DNA of 64,000 nt from Halobacillus dabanensis (GTDB lineage: Bacteria > Bacillota > Bacilli > Bacillales > Halobacillaceae). The position numbers and the translations under genes were made by a program. The number at the start of each line of letters is the position of its first letter. The first letter of the stretch is position 1. The notes beneath the pieces were generated by a model. That model did not search any database, was not told where the DNA came from, and was given only the letters and a program-made list of their open reading frames with translations. Location: NCBI RefSeq assembly GCF_900114165.1, contig NZ_FOSB01000011.1, forward strand, positions 1 through 64,000, read 5' to 3'. Of this stretch, positions 7,503-16,790 are shown piece after piece.

Positions 7503-8639
7503 TTATAAGAGTGCCATTGACTCTAAACCCCTTGAGTAATCTGTAACTAATTTATTTCCATTAGAAGTTAAAAGAACTGTATCTGAATGACGAAACCCAC
7601 CTAAGCCAGGTATATAAACCCCTGGTTCAATAGTAAAAACCATACCTTCTTTCAGTATAAGGTCGTTATCAAATCTTAGATAAGGTTTCTCATGGGCCGA
7701 AATCCCAATACCATGTCCGACACGATGAACCGCAAATTCGCCAAACCCTTCCTTATCAATCACATCTCTTGCAACTTTATCGACTTCAGCTGCAGTCACA
7801 CCGGGTTTGATAAACTCCAGTGCAACTTGTTGTGCAGTTCTCATAACCTCGAATACTTGCTTTTGTTGCTTCGTAGGCTCTCCAATGATAACTGTCCTTT
7901 CCAGCTCTGCCCGGTATCCATTAAAACTTACTTGGCGTGTATGGATGAGGAGATCTCCCTCCTCTAATTTTCGTGTGTTGGAAAAGATATGAGGCATCAC
8001 AGTCCGCTTTGACCCCGAGGGCGACATCCCCGATAAACCGAGAGTAGCATTTGGATGCTTTCTTGAAGTTTCAGCAAAAAGAGCATTATTCCCTGTTGCA
8101 TCTATCTCTAACTCAGTGACTCCGGGTCTGCACACTTGTAATGATTCATTTACTGCAAGACTTACTAATCTACCTGCTTCAGTGATTAGGTCAATTTCAT
8201 CTTCGTCTTTAATATACCTACTCTCAATGATTTTGGATCCTACATCCGCTATCTCATGTCCAAGGTCTTTCATTTTCAAAATAAGTTCAGCAGAGCTATG
8301 AGCTAAGTCTGCACCAATTTTAGAACCCTTGGGATATCCCGTTAAAATTTTATTAATAAACTCTTCAGAATTGGTTCCTATGGCTGCCTTCTCCGGATGT
8401 TCGTAATAGACATGAATTTCATCCACATTTGCCACTTCTTTTGCATGCACTTCTTCTAAACCAGGCACAATTAAACGTGTTTTATTTCTTTCAACAAATA
8501 AAGCGATAGGTCTAGAATAAGTTAAAGCTTTGAAACCGCTTAAGTAAAATTGATTTTCTGGACTCATAATAACCGTAGCAAGAATACCGTTTTCCTCCAT
8601 ATGTTTTCTTAAATCATTTAAACGATGACAAACTTTCAT
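7503..8639 (-). CDS. M24/creatinase-fold hydrolase with altered metal site
   Basis: 378 residues from the ATG at 8639 (GGAG 8 bases upstream; a GTG at 8648 is too close to it). An N-terminal creatinase domain (1-130) and a C-terminal pita-bread domain with HRVGHGIGISAHE and FTIEPGVYIP. Prolidases bind two metals through D, D, H, E, E. Here the first aspartate site reads T (HTRQVSFNGY), the second reads E (YRAELERT) and the last glutamate reads S (GFRHSDTV). Loss of three ligands is typical of creatinase-like, metal-independent members rather than Xaa-Pro peptidases. It overlaps the symporter gene by 26 bases, so substrate uptake and cleavage are coupled. Substrate unknown. Confidence 0.8.
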   Translation of the reverse strand: MKVCHRLNDLRKHMEENGILATVIMSPENQFYLSGFKALTYSRPIALFVERNKTRLIVPGLEEVHAKEVANVDEIHVYYEHPEKAAIGTNSEEFINKILTGYPKGSKIGADLAHSSAELILKMKDLGHEIADVGSKIIESRYIKDEDEIDLITEAGRLVSLAVNESLQVCRPGVTELEIDATGNNALFAETSRKHPNATLGLSGMSPSGSKRTVMPHIFSNTRKLEEGDLLIHTRQVSFNGYRAELERTVIIGEPTKQQKQVFEVMRTAQQVALEFIKPGVTAAEVDKVARDVIDKEGFGEFAVHRVGHGIGISAHEKPYLRFDNDLILKEGMVFTIEPGVYIPGLGGFRHSDTVLLTSNGNKLVTDYSRGLESMALL

Positions 8640-10056
8640 TTTGATCACTCCTACTATTAGTTTGGTATTGAATATTTATTTTTTTATTTTTTGTAAGCAA
8701 ACTTACTACTATTAGCGCTATAATCGACAATGGCAAAGAGAACAGAACGCTATTCCAACCCAGGGGCTTACCTAAGACTAGTTCCCAAAACATTGTAGCT
8801 GTTCCACCCATTATAATTGAAGCTAAGGCTCCTGCACCGGTTGCTCGCTTCCATAAAAAACTTGCCAAAATAGATGGTGTGATTGCCGCCCCATACATCG
8901 TATAGGAATACATTTGAATGGCCAAAACACTTGGAAAAAAAGCGCCAAGAACATAAGCGAAGGTTCCAAAGGCGATTACAGCCAAACGACTGAAAGTTAA
9001 AAGTCTTCTTTCAGGGACTTCTTTCCTACTGTACCGACTATATAAATCAAAAACTAGATTTCCAGCAGACGAAAGCAGATATGAATTACCTGTAGTAATA
9101 ACAAAACCTACAGTTGCAGAAAGAATGATTGCACCAATTGATATTGGTACACCACTAACAGCGACCTGCAGGATAGATGTATCAGACATGATATTGGGAT
9201 AAAGAACAATAGCAGCAGTAGCAAAAATAATGGTTAAAATTTTAATTCCTACATCGCCAATGAAAAATCCGATAGTCGATTTTTTTGCCGTATCTGCATC
9301 TTTTGCCGCAGAAAATCTTTGATACATATTTTGGTCACCTAATATTAATAATAGAGGGGGTAAAAAATACCCCAGTAATTGGGGAGCAGTCAGCCCGCCC
9401 GTCCAAGTGAGTGCGTGATCCGGTAAGTCTGAAGCAAGTCCATCAAAGCCCCCGACTGCTGATAAAACAAAAGGCAGCCCTAACAAAAAGCCAAAGACAA
9501 TTAAAAGAGAACTAACAAAATCTGTATAAGCAACTGAAAATAATCCTCCCGATGTCGCTAAAAAAATAACTAAAACAGCGGTAATAATTGTTCCTATTTC
9601 AATAGGTAGACCAGTAGTGATACTAAGGATATAACCGCCGCCTATAAATTGATAAGAGGTTATCCCAATATAGGCCAATATAATAAAAATAGCTGCAATC
9701 AAGCGGACCAGACTGCCATAACGTATTTCGAGCATCTCTGGTATTGTGTACTTTTTTAGCATTCTAGCTTTATCAGCTATAAAATATAGAATAATTATCC
9801 CTATTGGTCCTGATAGTCCACTTAAAATACTGGCGAGTGGACCATGTTGATACATAAAACTTGCACTTCCGACAACTGTTCCCGATCCAACCCAAGTGGC
9901 CAGTAAGGTTCCAATAAGGACTAATCTAGGTAACCGTCTGCCAGCGACCATAAAATCTTCGCTAGTTTTAACCTCGCGTTTAGAAAAATAAATACCCAGT
10001 GCAACCATAAGTAGTAAGTACGTCACTATTGCACTTATTTGAATGCTACTGCTCAC
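8614..10056 (-). CDS. Sodium:solute symporter (SSS family)
   Basis: 480 residues with about 13 predicted membrane helices, starting at GTG after GGAAGGAGG. SSS features include the N-terminal AGRRLPRLVLIGTLLATWVGSGTVVG segment and the sodium-site region around SGGLFSVAYTDFVSS. The family imports proline, pantothenate, sugars or other solutes with Na+. Co-transcribed with the creatinase-fold enzyme and divergent from a LysR gene. Import of a compatible-solute or proline-related amide is plausible, but the substrate cannot be assigned. Confidence 0.88.
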   Translation of the reverse strand: MSSSIQISAIVTYLLLMVALGIYFSKREVKTSEDFMVAGRRLPRLVLIGTLLATWVGSGTVVGSASFMYQHGPLASILSGLSGPIGIIILYFIADKARMLKKYTIPEMLEIRYGSLVRLIAAIFIILAYIGITSYQFIGGGYILSITTGLPIEIGTIITAVLVIFLATSGGLFSVAYTDFVSSLLIVFGFLLGLPFVLSAVGGFDGLASDLPDHALTWTGGLTAPQLLGYFLPPLLLILGDQNMYQRFSAAKDADTAKKSTIGFFIGDVGIKILTIIFATAAIVLYPNIMSDTSILQVAVSGVPISIGAIILSATVGFVITTGNSYLLSSAGNLVFDLYSRYSRKEVPERRLLTFSRLAVIAFGTFAYVLGAFFPSVLAIQMYSYTMYGAAITPSILASFLWKRATGAGALASIIMGGTATMFWELVLGKPLGWNSVLFSLPLSIIALIVVSLLTKNKKINIQYQTNSRSDQNESLSSFK

Positions 10057-10291
10057 TATGTTTCACCTCCTTCCATTCTGTTTTTTTGAAGCCTAGAATT
10101 AAAAATACTCTGTCGATTATGGATCTCTTCCTTGGAAATGGACAAAAGCATCAGCTAACACCCTTCCATTTTTTAAATTATCAAACAAGTTTGAATTTTT
10201 CTTGTATTCACTGTACAATGCAGTAACAAATACGTCCAATATATATTTATTAAATGATTAATACTAATTAAATATTAAACGGAGGGGTTTT

Positions 10292-11182
10292 ATGGAATTA
10301 CGTCATTTAAAGTACTTTATAATAGTGGCTGAAAAACTTCACTTTGGGAAAGCAGCTGCGCAATTAAAAATGGCACAACCGCCATTAAGCCAACAAATAA
10401 AGAAATTGGAGTCTGAATTAGACGTTTTGTTATTTTTTCGAACAAAACGCCAAGTTGAATTAACGGAAGCAGGTGAGGTGTTTCTGGAAAGGGCTTATCA
10501 AATCTTAAATAATGTAGAGGCCGCATCTGAAGAGGCACGAAGGGTCCATCGAGGGGAAGTGGGAGATTTAATATTGGGATTTACAGGAACAGCAGCTTTT
10601 GATGGTCTCTCACACATACTGGAAATTTTTCGGGAAAAATTTCCAAACGTAAATGTTATTTTAAGACAGCTTCCATCAGCAGAACAAGTTAAGGCTTTAC
10701 ACGAAGGAGAAATCCATCTTGGTTTACTAGTTCCACCAGTGGAGAGCAAATGGCTTAATTTAGAAATGTTTCGTGAGGTACCTTTTATAGTCGCATTACC
10801 AAAAACACATCATCTTGTTAAGCAAGGAGCGCCTATAGAAGTTTCCGATTTAGTTAACGAGTCATTTATTATGACACCTAGAAACATAGGTTCGAGTTAT
10901 TATGACTCTATTATAAGTCTTTGTTATCACGCCGGTTTTAGCCCCAAGATATGTCAAGAAGCTCATGAGTTACAAACGATTGTAGCACTCGTTTCCTCAG
11001 GAGTAGGAGTAGCACTGGTGCCGAAACCAATGCAATTTTTTAAAACCGATGGGATTGTTTATTTTGAACTTAAGAAAAGTTTTACTACAGTAAAAACGGC
11101 ATTAGCATGGCATAAAGATAACAATTCCCCAATTGTACAACCTTTCCTTGAAGTGATTAAGCAATCAATTAATCCTCACTAA
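10292..11182 (+). CDS. LysR-family transcriptional regulator
   Basis: 296 residues. N-terminal winged helix (MELRHLKYFIIVAEKLHFGKAAAQLKMAQPPLSQQIKKLE), a linker helix, then a periplasmic-binding-protein-like effector domain. It resembles the CatM/BenM-like group, whose effectors are often small carboxylates. GGAGGGG lies before the ATG. The 235-base divergent gap to the symporter gene is where its operator should lie, so it probably controls the symporter-hydrolase operon. Confidence 0.88.
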   Translation: MELRHLKYFIIVAEKLHFGKAAAQLKMAQPPLSQQIKKLESELDVLLFFRTKRQVELTEAGEVFLERAYQILNNVEAASEEARRVHRGEVGDLILGFTGTAAFDGLSHILEIFREKFPNVNVILRQLPSAEQVKALHEGEIHLGLLVPPVESKWLNLEMFREVPFIVALPKTHHLVKQGAPIEVSDLVNESFIMTPRNIGSSYYDSIISLCYHAGFSPKICQEAHELQTIVALVSSGVGVALVPKPMQFFKTDGIVYFELKKSFTTVKTALAWHKDNNSPIVQPFLEVIKQSINPH

Positions 11183-11592
11183 AAAATTTACGCATTCAAC
11201 AATGCCTGTTCTCCTACCTTCAATAATTGGACAATGGATATAGGATTTATCCCGAATTCAAGCTTTACGGAAAAGAGGTATTTTCATGGGATAACCAGTG
11301 AATAAAATAAAAAGTAAAAGAAAACCTCTAGATTACTTATCTATTGTTTACTTTATTTAATGGGTCAAATGGAATACTAAAGTTGCATTATTACTTAGAG
11401 CGCTCATCAAACATAGTCCCATATTTTAAGTTGCTGAACATTAAAAGTTAATGATGCTTCCCCTCTAAGATGTATTCGTCTCGATTTGCTTTCTCAATAT
11501 TGCACCTAATATCACAATCCTATATTGTTGTATTCAGTCATATCGTTTATCAACTTAAACGATTAAACTGATTATTGGAGGTATTTTACTGA
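11183..11592. other. Intergenic region with a degenerate repeat copy and candidate ArsR operator
   Basis: No gene found. At 11248-11280 there is a worn repeat copy (CCCGAATTCAAG, CTTTACGGAAAAGAGG). At 11542-11563 an inverted repeat (ATCGTTTA, six bases, TAAACGAT) lies 29 bases before the ArsR-type gene and is a candidate binding site for it. Confidence 0.45.
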
Positions 11593-11928
11593 ATGAATAA
11601 ACAGGACCAACTAAATATAATTAAAGAGGATTTTATTAATTGTCAAAAAGTACTTTTGGCAATTGGTGATGAAACACGCCAATCAATCTTGTTAGTTCTA
11701 ATGGGAACGGATTGTCATACAGGACTACGTGTAGGTGAAATCACAGAACAAACACATCTTTCTCGGCCTGCTGTGTCCCATCATCTTAAGGTTTTACGAG
11801 ATTCCGGTGTTATTCTAATGCGTAAAGAAGGGACAAAAAATTTTTATTATATTAATGTCCGTACGGAATTAGGTTTATTAAGAACGCTTATTTTAAATAT
11901 TGATAAGTTCATGAAGAACTTTTATTGA
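11593..11928 (+). CDS. ArsR-family winged-helix regulator
   Basis: 111 residues. The HTH is typical: ETRQSILLVLM, then VGEITEQTHLSRPAVSHHLKVLRDSGVI and KEGTKNFYYIN (wing). No CxC metal-site motif is visible, although it contains one DCH and one NCQ, so it may not be a metal sensor. It is followed 40 bases later by an oxidoreductase gene that it probably controls, and a palindrome sits just upstream. Confidence 0.85.
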   Translation: MNKQDQLNIIKEDFINCQKVLLAIGDETRQSILLVLMGTDCHTGLRVGEITEQTHLSRPAVSHHLKVLRDSGVILMRKEGTKNFYYINVRTELGLLRTLILNIDKFMKNFY

Positions 11929-11968
11929 AATGAGGGAATTTAAACACCATTATTTGGAGGTATAGTCT

Positions 11969-12967
11969 ATGAGAGCAATGATCGTTGATAAGTATGGGAA
12001 AGTGCCCATGCATTTGGCAGAAATGCCCACACCTGAAATTGGTGAAAATGAGGTCCTCGCAGAAATTCATGCAGCGAGTATTAACCCTATTGATTTTAAA
12101 ATACGGGATGGGAAAGTCAAATTGTTAGTTAAATATAGAATGCCTCTTATCTTAGGGAATGACTTTTCTGGTGTCGTGGTAAAGGTTGGTGCAAAAGTGA
12201 CTCGTTTTAAAGTTGGTGACGAAATATATGCACGTCCACGAAAGAGTAAAATTGGTACATTTGCAGAATATATCGCTATACATGAAGATGACATAGCCTT
12301 AAAACCTAAAAATTTGAGCTTTGAAGAAGCAGCATCAATCCCGCTGGTTGGGTTAACCTCCTATCAAGCCCTCACTGACATTTTGGAATTACAAAAAGGA
12401 CAAAAGATATTAATTCAAGCTGGCGCTGGTGGTGTCGGTACCTTTGCTATTCAACTGGCCAAATTAATGGGTGCCACTGTTGCAACGACAGCCAGTGAAG
12501 CTGGTGCGAATTTAGTAAAATCTATGGGAGCAGATGAAATCATAAATTACAAGACAGAAAACTTTGAGGAGAAACTGAAAAACTATGATGCCGTATTTGA
12601 TACAATTGGGGGCAAAGTACTCGAAAAATCATTTGAAGTGATAAAAAGCGGAGGGAAAATTGTTTCTGTTTCGGGATTACCAAATGCTCGTTTTGGTAAA
12701 GAATATGGTTCCGGATTTTTTAAAACATTGTTGTTTTCAGCAGCAAGCCATAAAATTACTGCGCTCGGAAAAAAGCATAATGCAGAATATACATTTTTGT
12801 TTATGAAACCGAGCGGAGAGCAATTACGTATAATCGCAAACTATATTGAGACTGGCAAAATCAAACCTAAAATTGATAGAGTTTTGCCATTTGAAGATGC
12901 TCAAAAAGCGATGGAATATGCGGAATCTGGAAGGGCAAAAGGGAAAATAATATTAAAAATTAGATAG
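11969..12967 (+). CDS. NADP-dependent zinc-less quinone/alcohol oxidoreductase (MDR superfamily)
   Basis: 332 residues. N-terminal GroES-like domain (NPIDFKIRDGKVK, GNDFSGVV) and Rossmann nucleotide site GAGGVGTFAIQLAKLMGA at about residues 151-168. No structural-zinc cysteine cluster, so it belongs with quinone oxidoreductase/zeta-crystallin enzymes that reduce quinones or enones with NAD(P)H. GGAGG precedes the ATG. It pairs with the ArsR-type regulator, a common arrangement for electrophile-stress genes. Confidence 0.85.
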   Translation: MRAMIVDKYGKVPMHLAEMPTPEIGENEVLAEIHAASINPIDFKIRDGKVKLLVKYRMPLILGNDFSGVVVKVGAKVTRFKVGDEIYARPRKSKIGTFAEYIAIHEDDIALKPKNLSFEEAASIPLVGLTSYQALTDILELQKGQKILIQAGAGGVGTFAIQLAKLMGATVATTASEAGANLVKSMGADEIINYKTENFEEKLKNYDAVFDTIGGKVLEKSFEVIKSGGKIVSVSGLPNARFGKEYGSGFFKTLLFSAASHKITALGKKHNAEYTFLFMKPSGEQLRIIANYIETGKIKPKIDRVLPFEDAQKAMEYAESGRAKGKIILKIR

Positions 12968-13110
12968 TTGTAAACGATGCAAAAAATATAGCTAACCTTT
13001 TATCTTGTAATCAAACTTCTTCAAAATGGATTCTTTGTATTGATGGTAAATATAATGTTAAGGTAATTTCTATTGATCTTTATTCTAAAGCTACAAATGA
13101 CCTTCAATGA
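12964..13110 (+). other. Short open frame, possibly an HPr-like remnant
   Basis: About 48 codons without a start codon, reading VVNDAKNIANLLSCN and later WILCIDGKYNVKVISIDLY to a TGA. The spacing of AKxIANL, an IxCxDGK turn and NVKxIS resembles the C-terminal half of HPr-like domains, but the match is weak. It could be a decayed gene fragment. It begins within the stop of the preceding gene. Confidence 0.25.
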
Positions 13111-13121
13111 GGGGGCTAATG

Positions 13122-13229
13122 TTGAATAAGCATGACGAAAAACACCAGTTCTATTTACTACACATTACAAATATACCGTGCATTCAAACGACATCTACTG
13201 GAGCTGGTTTTGTTAAAGGACATACTTAA
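13122..13229 (+). CDS. Possible small protein of 35 residues
   Basis: TTG start preceded by GAGGGGG; encodes LNKHDEKHQFYLLHITN and ends at TAA 13227. Followed by repeat copy 6. No family recognised; may be spurious. Confidence 0.2.
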   Translation: MNKHDEKHQFYLLHITNIPCIQTTSTGAGFVKGHT

Positions 13230-13260
13230 GGTAATGGGCACCTTAGTTTGAAATCTGTTT

Positions 13261-13322
13261 AAAGATATCCCGATTCCGAGTCTTCATGTAAAGGGGGCGA
13301 TTGCTCAATAGAGTACTCGCCC
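13261..13322 (+). repeat. Dispersed intergenic repeat, copy 6
   Basis: CCCGATTCCGAG, TCTTCATGTAAAGGGGGCGA, TTGCTCAATAGAG. The hairpin is decayed (GCGATTG against ACTCGC). Confidence 0.75.
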
Positions 13323-13366
13323 TAATTTAAATAAGTATAGACAAACGGGAATATTGGTGGGGTTTA

Positions 13367-13903
13367 ATGAAAAGACCAATGGTAATTGCTATTGCTGCGG
13401 TTTCGGGCGGCGGAAAAACGACAATTGCTTGTTGCTTAAATGGGAAGTTACCAAATAGTAAAACGATATATTTTGATGATTATGATTTTGATGGTTCTAA
13501 AAATATAATTAAATCGATTGATAATGGCTGTAATCCTGATGATTGGGACTTATCACCACTTATTAGAGATATAAAACAGTTTCTTACTGAACCTCTAGAT
13601 TACATAATATTAGATTTTCCATTTGCATATTTACATAGTAAAACAAGTAGTCTTATTGGTTTTGCGGTGTTTATTGATACTCCATTGGATATTGCAATGG
13701 CACGCAGAATAAATAGAGATTTTAAAAATGGTTCTGCTGAAGATATAATACTGGATTTAGATAACTACTTAGTTAGAGGGAGGCGAGGTTATCTTAATAT
13801 GTTAGATACGACAAAACCAAATTCTGATCTAATTGTAGACGGCACACGACCTAAATTTGAGGTTGCAGGTATTATCACTCAAAATGTAGTGAACATAGTA
13901 TGA
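13367..13903 (+). CDS. Uridine-kinase-like P-loop NTPase
   Basis: 178 residues. Walker A is AAVSGGGKTTIA at about residues 10-21. YFDDYDFD near 35-42 matches the DDFY-like acceptor segment of uridine/pantothenate kinase-like enzymes. DYIILDFPFAY is a Walker-B-like strand, and ARRINRDF is a lid-type arginine motif. Such proteins phosphorylate nucleosides or other small molecules; the substrate is unknown. The GGTGGGG ribosome binding site is adequate. Flanked by repeat copies. Confidence 0.75.
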   Translation: MKRPMVIAIAAVSGGGKTTIACCLNGKLPNSKTIYFDDYDFDGSKNIIKSIDNGCNPDDWDLSPLIRDIKQFLTEPLDYIILDFPFAYLHSKTSSLIGFAVFIDTPLDIAMARRINRDFKNGSAEDIILDLDNYLVRGRRGYLNMLDTTKPNSDLIVDGTRPKFEVAGIITQNVVNIV

Positions 13904-14050
13904 TTGTTATTCCGGTATGGTTATTAACGGTTTTTTGTTTTTCCTCTTATCCATCCACTATCAATGGATACCATCTTTTTTTCCAATAGTATCTGTCATT
14001 TTTTAATGGATAGGCAAAATTTGTAGTAAGAGGGAGAAAGGTTATTATTT

Positions 14051-14100
14051 TATCTCGAATTCAAGCCTTCCTGTAATGGGTGCTTTACCTAAATAACAAT
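14051..14100 (+). repeat. Dispersed intergenic repeat, copy 7
   Basis: CTCGAATTCAAG then CCTTCCTGTAATGGGTGCTT; the right hairpin is missing. Confidence 0.6.
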
Positions 14101-14367
14101 CTTACACAATTAGGCGCACTTCTTTTTCGGAAATGTGACTTTTTTAAGTTTGTAAAAGTGTATCAGAAGCAAGCTATTTATTTTTTCTCAACCATAACCC
14201 TTTTAGATGTCTTGTACGATGATTGAGATTAATAAGTGAAATGGGGGGGAGAGTATTCCTGTTTTATTTTTATTAGTAGATTTGTAAAAAAGGAAGGAAA
14301 AAGATCGAAATTTGTTAACGCGATCTTTATTAAGTTATAAAAATTTATACATACTAGGTTAACATTT

Positions 14368-14405
14368 CCAATCTATAATACTGTTATATACATATTATAG
14401 ATTGG
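14368..14405 (+). promoter_or_regulatory. 13-bp inverted repeat in the glpQ-like promoter/leader
   Basis: CCAATCTATAATA (14368-14380) and TATTATAGATTGG (14393-14405) are exact inverse complements around 12 bases. The left arm contains a TATAAT -10 hexamer and the right arm ends in the ribosome binding site GGAGATGAG. It could be an operator, or an mRNA hairpin that hides the ribosome binding site. Confidence 0.5.
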
Positions 14406-14415
14406 AGATGAGAAA

Positions 14416-15246
14416 ATGAGTAAAAAATTAGTACTGGGTGCAGGAATAGTTATTTCGTTGTTACTTAGTCCGTTAAGTCAGGTGTCTGCAGATGAACTGA
14501 CAGGAGGCGAAAGAAAACAGGTGGATAATGTAGCACACCGTGGTGCAGCTGGATATGCACCTGAAAATACGATCGCTGGTTTTGATCTGGCTGTTGATAT
14601 GAAAGCAGATTATATTGAGATTGATCTTCAAAGAAGTAAAGATGGGGAATTAGTATTGATTCATGATACAACAGTGGATCGTACAACAGATGGAACGGGC
14701 AAAGTAGGGGATTTAACATATGAACAGCTTAAAAGTCTTGATGCGGGGAGTTGGAAAGGGGAAAAATTTGCAGGAGAACCAATCCCCACATTTGAAGAGA
14801 TTCTTGATCGTTACTATGGAAAAGTTGGAATTTTAATAGAATTAAAAGCTCCACAGCTTTACCCAGGGATTGAAGAACAAGTGGCAGAAGTTTTGAAAGA
14901 ACGAAATCTCGATAAGCCACAAAATGAAAAAATCATTATTCAATCATTTAACTTTGAATCCATGAAAAAAATGGACAAGCTTCTTCCGAAAGTTCCAATC
15001 GGTGTATTAACTTCTAACCATGCAGATACAACAACAGATTCACTAGAGGAATTTTCTAACTATGCGGATTGGTTTAACCCGAATTATGGAAATGTGACAG
15101 AAGAATTGGTTCATCAGGTTCACACTCTTGATATGAAAATTGGATCATGGACGGTACGTAGTCAAGAAGCGGCAGATTTCCTATTCGAAATGGAAGTGGA
15201 CGCGATTATTTCTGATTACCCGGATTATGTAGATCCTAGAAACTAA
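14416..15246 (+). CDS. Secreted glycerophosphodiester phosphodiesterase (GlpQ-like)
   Basis: 276 residues. Signal peptide 1-25 (MSKKLVLGAG, hydrophobic core, QVSA). The catalytic set of the GDPD family is complete: AHRGAAGYAPENT, YIEIDLQ and LIHD. The enzyme cleaves glycerophosphodiesters to glycerol-3-phosphate and an alcohol, and in Bacillus trims teichoic acid or phospholipid head groups outside the cell. No glpT transporter is adjacent. In Bacillus subtilis glpQ is phosphate-regulated; TTA-rich repeats upstream are compatible but not conclusive. Confidence 0.9.
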   Translation: MSKKLVLGAGIVISLLLSPLSQVSADELTGGERKQVDNVAHRGAAGYAPENTIAGFDLAVDMKADYIEIDLQRSKDGELVLIHDTTVDRTTDGTGKVGDLTYEQLKSLDAGSWKGEKFAGEPIPTFEEILDRYYGKVGILIELKAPQLYPGIEEQVAEVLKERNLDKPQNEKIIIQSFNFESMKKMDKLLPKVPIGVLTSNHADTTTDSLEEFSNYADWFNPNYGNVTEELVHQVHTLDMKIGSWTVRSQEAADFLFEMEVDAIISDYPDYVDPRN

Positions 15247-15339
15247 TTTTGTGTAAGAGAGTTAAAGAAAAGGGGGAGTTACTACTTCTTTTTTTGTTTG
15301 GATTGGTAATATTGATTGTATTAAGAACATTTTATAAAT

Positions 15340-15412
15340 GGGAGCGTTAATTAAAGGTCTATTCCAAGTTATCTTGATTTCGAGTCTTCAACTAAAAGGG
15401 GCTTTACTTTAA
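15340..15412 (+). repeat. Dispersed intergenic repeat, copy 8
   Basis: Starts with GGGAGCGTTAATTAAAG (the accessory motif), then CTTGATTTCGAG, TCTTCAACTAAAAGGGGCTT. Shows that the accessory motif lies upstream of the core. Confidence 0.7.
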
Positions 15413-15502
15413 TTAACTTCTTGAACAAAAAGAGCTTTAATATACACCATTTTATACGTTGGTGACACATTGAAGGGAATGTAACAATATACAGTATAAA
15501 AG

Positions 15503-15549
15503 AAAAGCGTATGAAATCAAGATTTAAAAAACTGGTTTCATACGCTTTT
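15503..15549. terminator. Bidirectional terminator, 14-bp perfect stem
   Basis: AAAAGCGTATGAAA (15503-15516) and TTTCATACGCTTTT (15536-15549). T runs on both strands let it stop both the GlpQ-like gene and the minus-strand protease gene. Confidence 0.75.
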
Positions 15550-15608
15550 TCACTTTTAGTTAAGAATGTGACAGTACTTTTATACTTGTATCCAGCTTCT
15601 TTATATTA

Positions 15609-16742
15609 TTATTGAGCAGCAGCTTGCACGTCGATAACTCCGTTTCCATAAGAGAAGGAATCACCAAGAGAAACAGCTGTGTCATTTAATGTTTGTCTGA
15701 CCTGATCATTAGTCAATCCAGGATCATCTGCTAATAATAAAGCAGCTGCACCTGCGACATGTGGACTCGCCATGGAAGTACCGTTAAAGCGCTCATAATC
15801 ATTACCCGGGACAGAACTTAAAATATCTACACCAGGAGCCATCACTTCAAGTTCATCCCCAACACTGGAAAATGAGGCTCTATTATTGGCATCGTCTACG
15901 GCACCAACAGCCATGGCAGCGTCATATTTAGCAGGATAACCAATTGTGTTTTTCTTCCCTTTAGACCCTTCATTTCCAGCAGCAGCTACTACTAATACGC
16001 CCTGATCATCAGCATTGTTTACCGCTTGTTCTAGAGTATTCGAACCGCGGCTTCCTCCAAGACTCATGTTAATGATGTCCATGTCATTACTAATTGCCCA
16101 CTCAATCCCTTGAGCAATTCCACTGTATGAACCGCTGCCTTCACTACTTAATACTTTAACGGCGTAGAGCTCAGTAGATGGTGCTACACCTAGTACACCT
16201 AGTGAATTATCTACACCTGCAACCGTTCCAGCTACGTGGGTACCATGACCATTTCCATCCACTAATGGGTTAGGTTCACCGCTTACAAAACTCTCTCCGC
16301 CAGCTACGTTTAAATCCTCATGTGCTCCATCAATACCAGTGTCCAGGATAGCTACCTTTACACCATTCCCAGTCGTTCCTTGAGCTTGTACATCATCTGC
16401 ATTAATATGGGAGATTCCATAGGGCGTCGTTTGACTAGTCGCCTGTGCGGTATGATCTTTCTCTACATAAGCCACATTAGGGTTGTTGGATAAGGCTTTT
16501 ACTGCTTGTTCCGGTAGCTTAGCATGTACGACATTCATATATTCATATTCATGAAGTACTTTCCCTCCCACGCCTTTTACGGCATTTTGGTTCACTTTCG
16601 ATTTAAAGCCAATTAAGTATTCTTCTACCTCTGCTTTTTGCTCAGCCGCTTTTTCAACTGAAGCTTGGACTATGTTATTGAATGAAAAGACTAAAGCAAA
16701 CACTAACATAATCCCAGCTACTTTCCACATGTGGTTACGCAT
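15609..16742 (-). CDS. Secreted subtilisin-type serine protease
   Basis: 377 residues. Signal peptide about 1-27, an I9 propeptide (about 35-100, with [10 protein letters not shown] and [14 protein letters not shown]), then the S8 domain. The triad is intact: Asp134 (ILDTGIDG), His166 ([10 protein letters not shown]) and Ser323 ([13 protein letters not shown]); AAGNEG carries the oxyanion asparagine. There are no C-terminal extra domains, so it is a classical extracellular alkaline protease. TAAAGGAGG precedes the ATG. A perfect inverted repeat lies in the leader. Confidence 0.93.
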   Translation of the reverse strand: MRNHMWKVAGIMLVFALVFSFNNIVQASVEKAAEQKAEVEEYLIGFKSKVNQNAVKGVGGKVLHEYEYMNVVHAKLPEQAVKALSNNPNVAYVEKDHTAQATSQTTPYGISHINADDVQAQGTTGNGVKVAILDTGIDGAHEDLNVAGGESFVSGEPNPLVDGNGHGTHVAGTVAGVDNSLGVLGVAPSTELYAVKVLSSEGSGSYSGIAQGIEWAISNDMDIINMSLGGSRGSNTLEQAVNNADDQGVLVVAAAGNEGSKGKKNTIGYPAKYDAAMAVGAVDDANNRASFSSVGDELEVMAPGVDILSSVPGNDYERFNGTSMASPHVAGAAALLLADDPGLTNDQVRQTLNDTAVSLGDSFSYGNGVIDVQAAAQ

Positions 16743-16763
16743 CCAATTCCTCCTTTAATTTTA

Positions 16764-16790
16764 ATTCAGAATTATACATGAATTCTGAAT
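16764..16790 (-). promoter_or_regulatory. Inverted repeat in the protease 5' leader
   Basis: ATTCAGAATT, seven bases, AATTCTGAAT, exact arms, directly upstream of the ribosome binding site. It may be an operator or an mRNA-stabilising 5' hairpin such as the one known in the aprE leader of Bacillus subtilis. Confidence 0.5.

Larger units (their letters stand above)
13904..14415. other. Intergenic region with a repeat copy and short motifs
   Basis: No gene. It contains CCATCCACTAT at 13951, the same 11-mer as at 17931 and 22713; a small TATCCAT/ATGGATA hairpin around it; and repeat copy 7 at 14051-14100 (CTCGAATTCAAG, CCTTCCTGTAATGGGTGC). TTA-rich direct repeats at 14315-14351 could be a PhoP box, with weak spacing. 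Confidence 0.4.

Noticed and set aside
14315-14351. PhoP box before the GlpQ-like gene
   Set aside because: TTA-rich hexamers are present, but the spacing (12, 8, 10) is irregular compared with 11-bp PhoP repeats; kept only as a weak remark.
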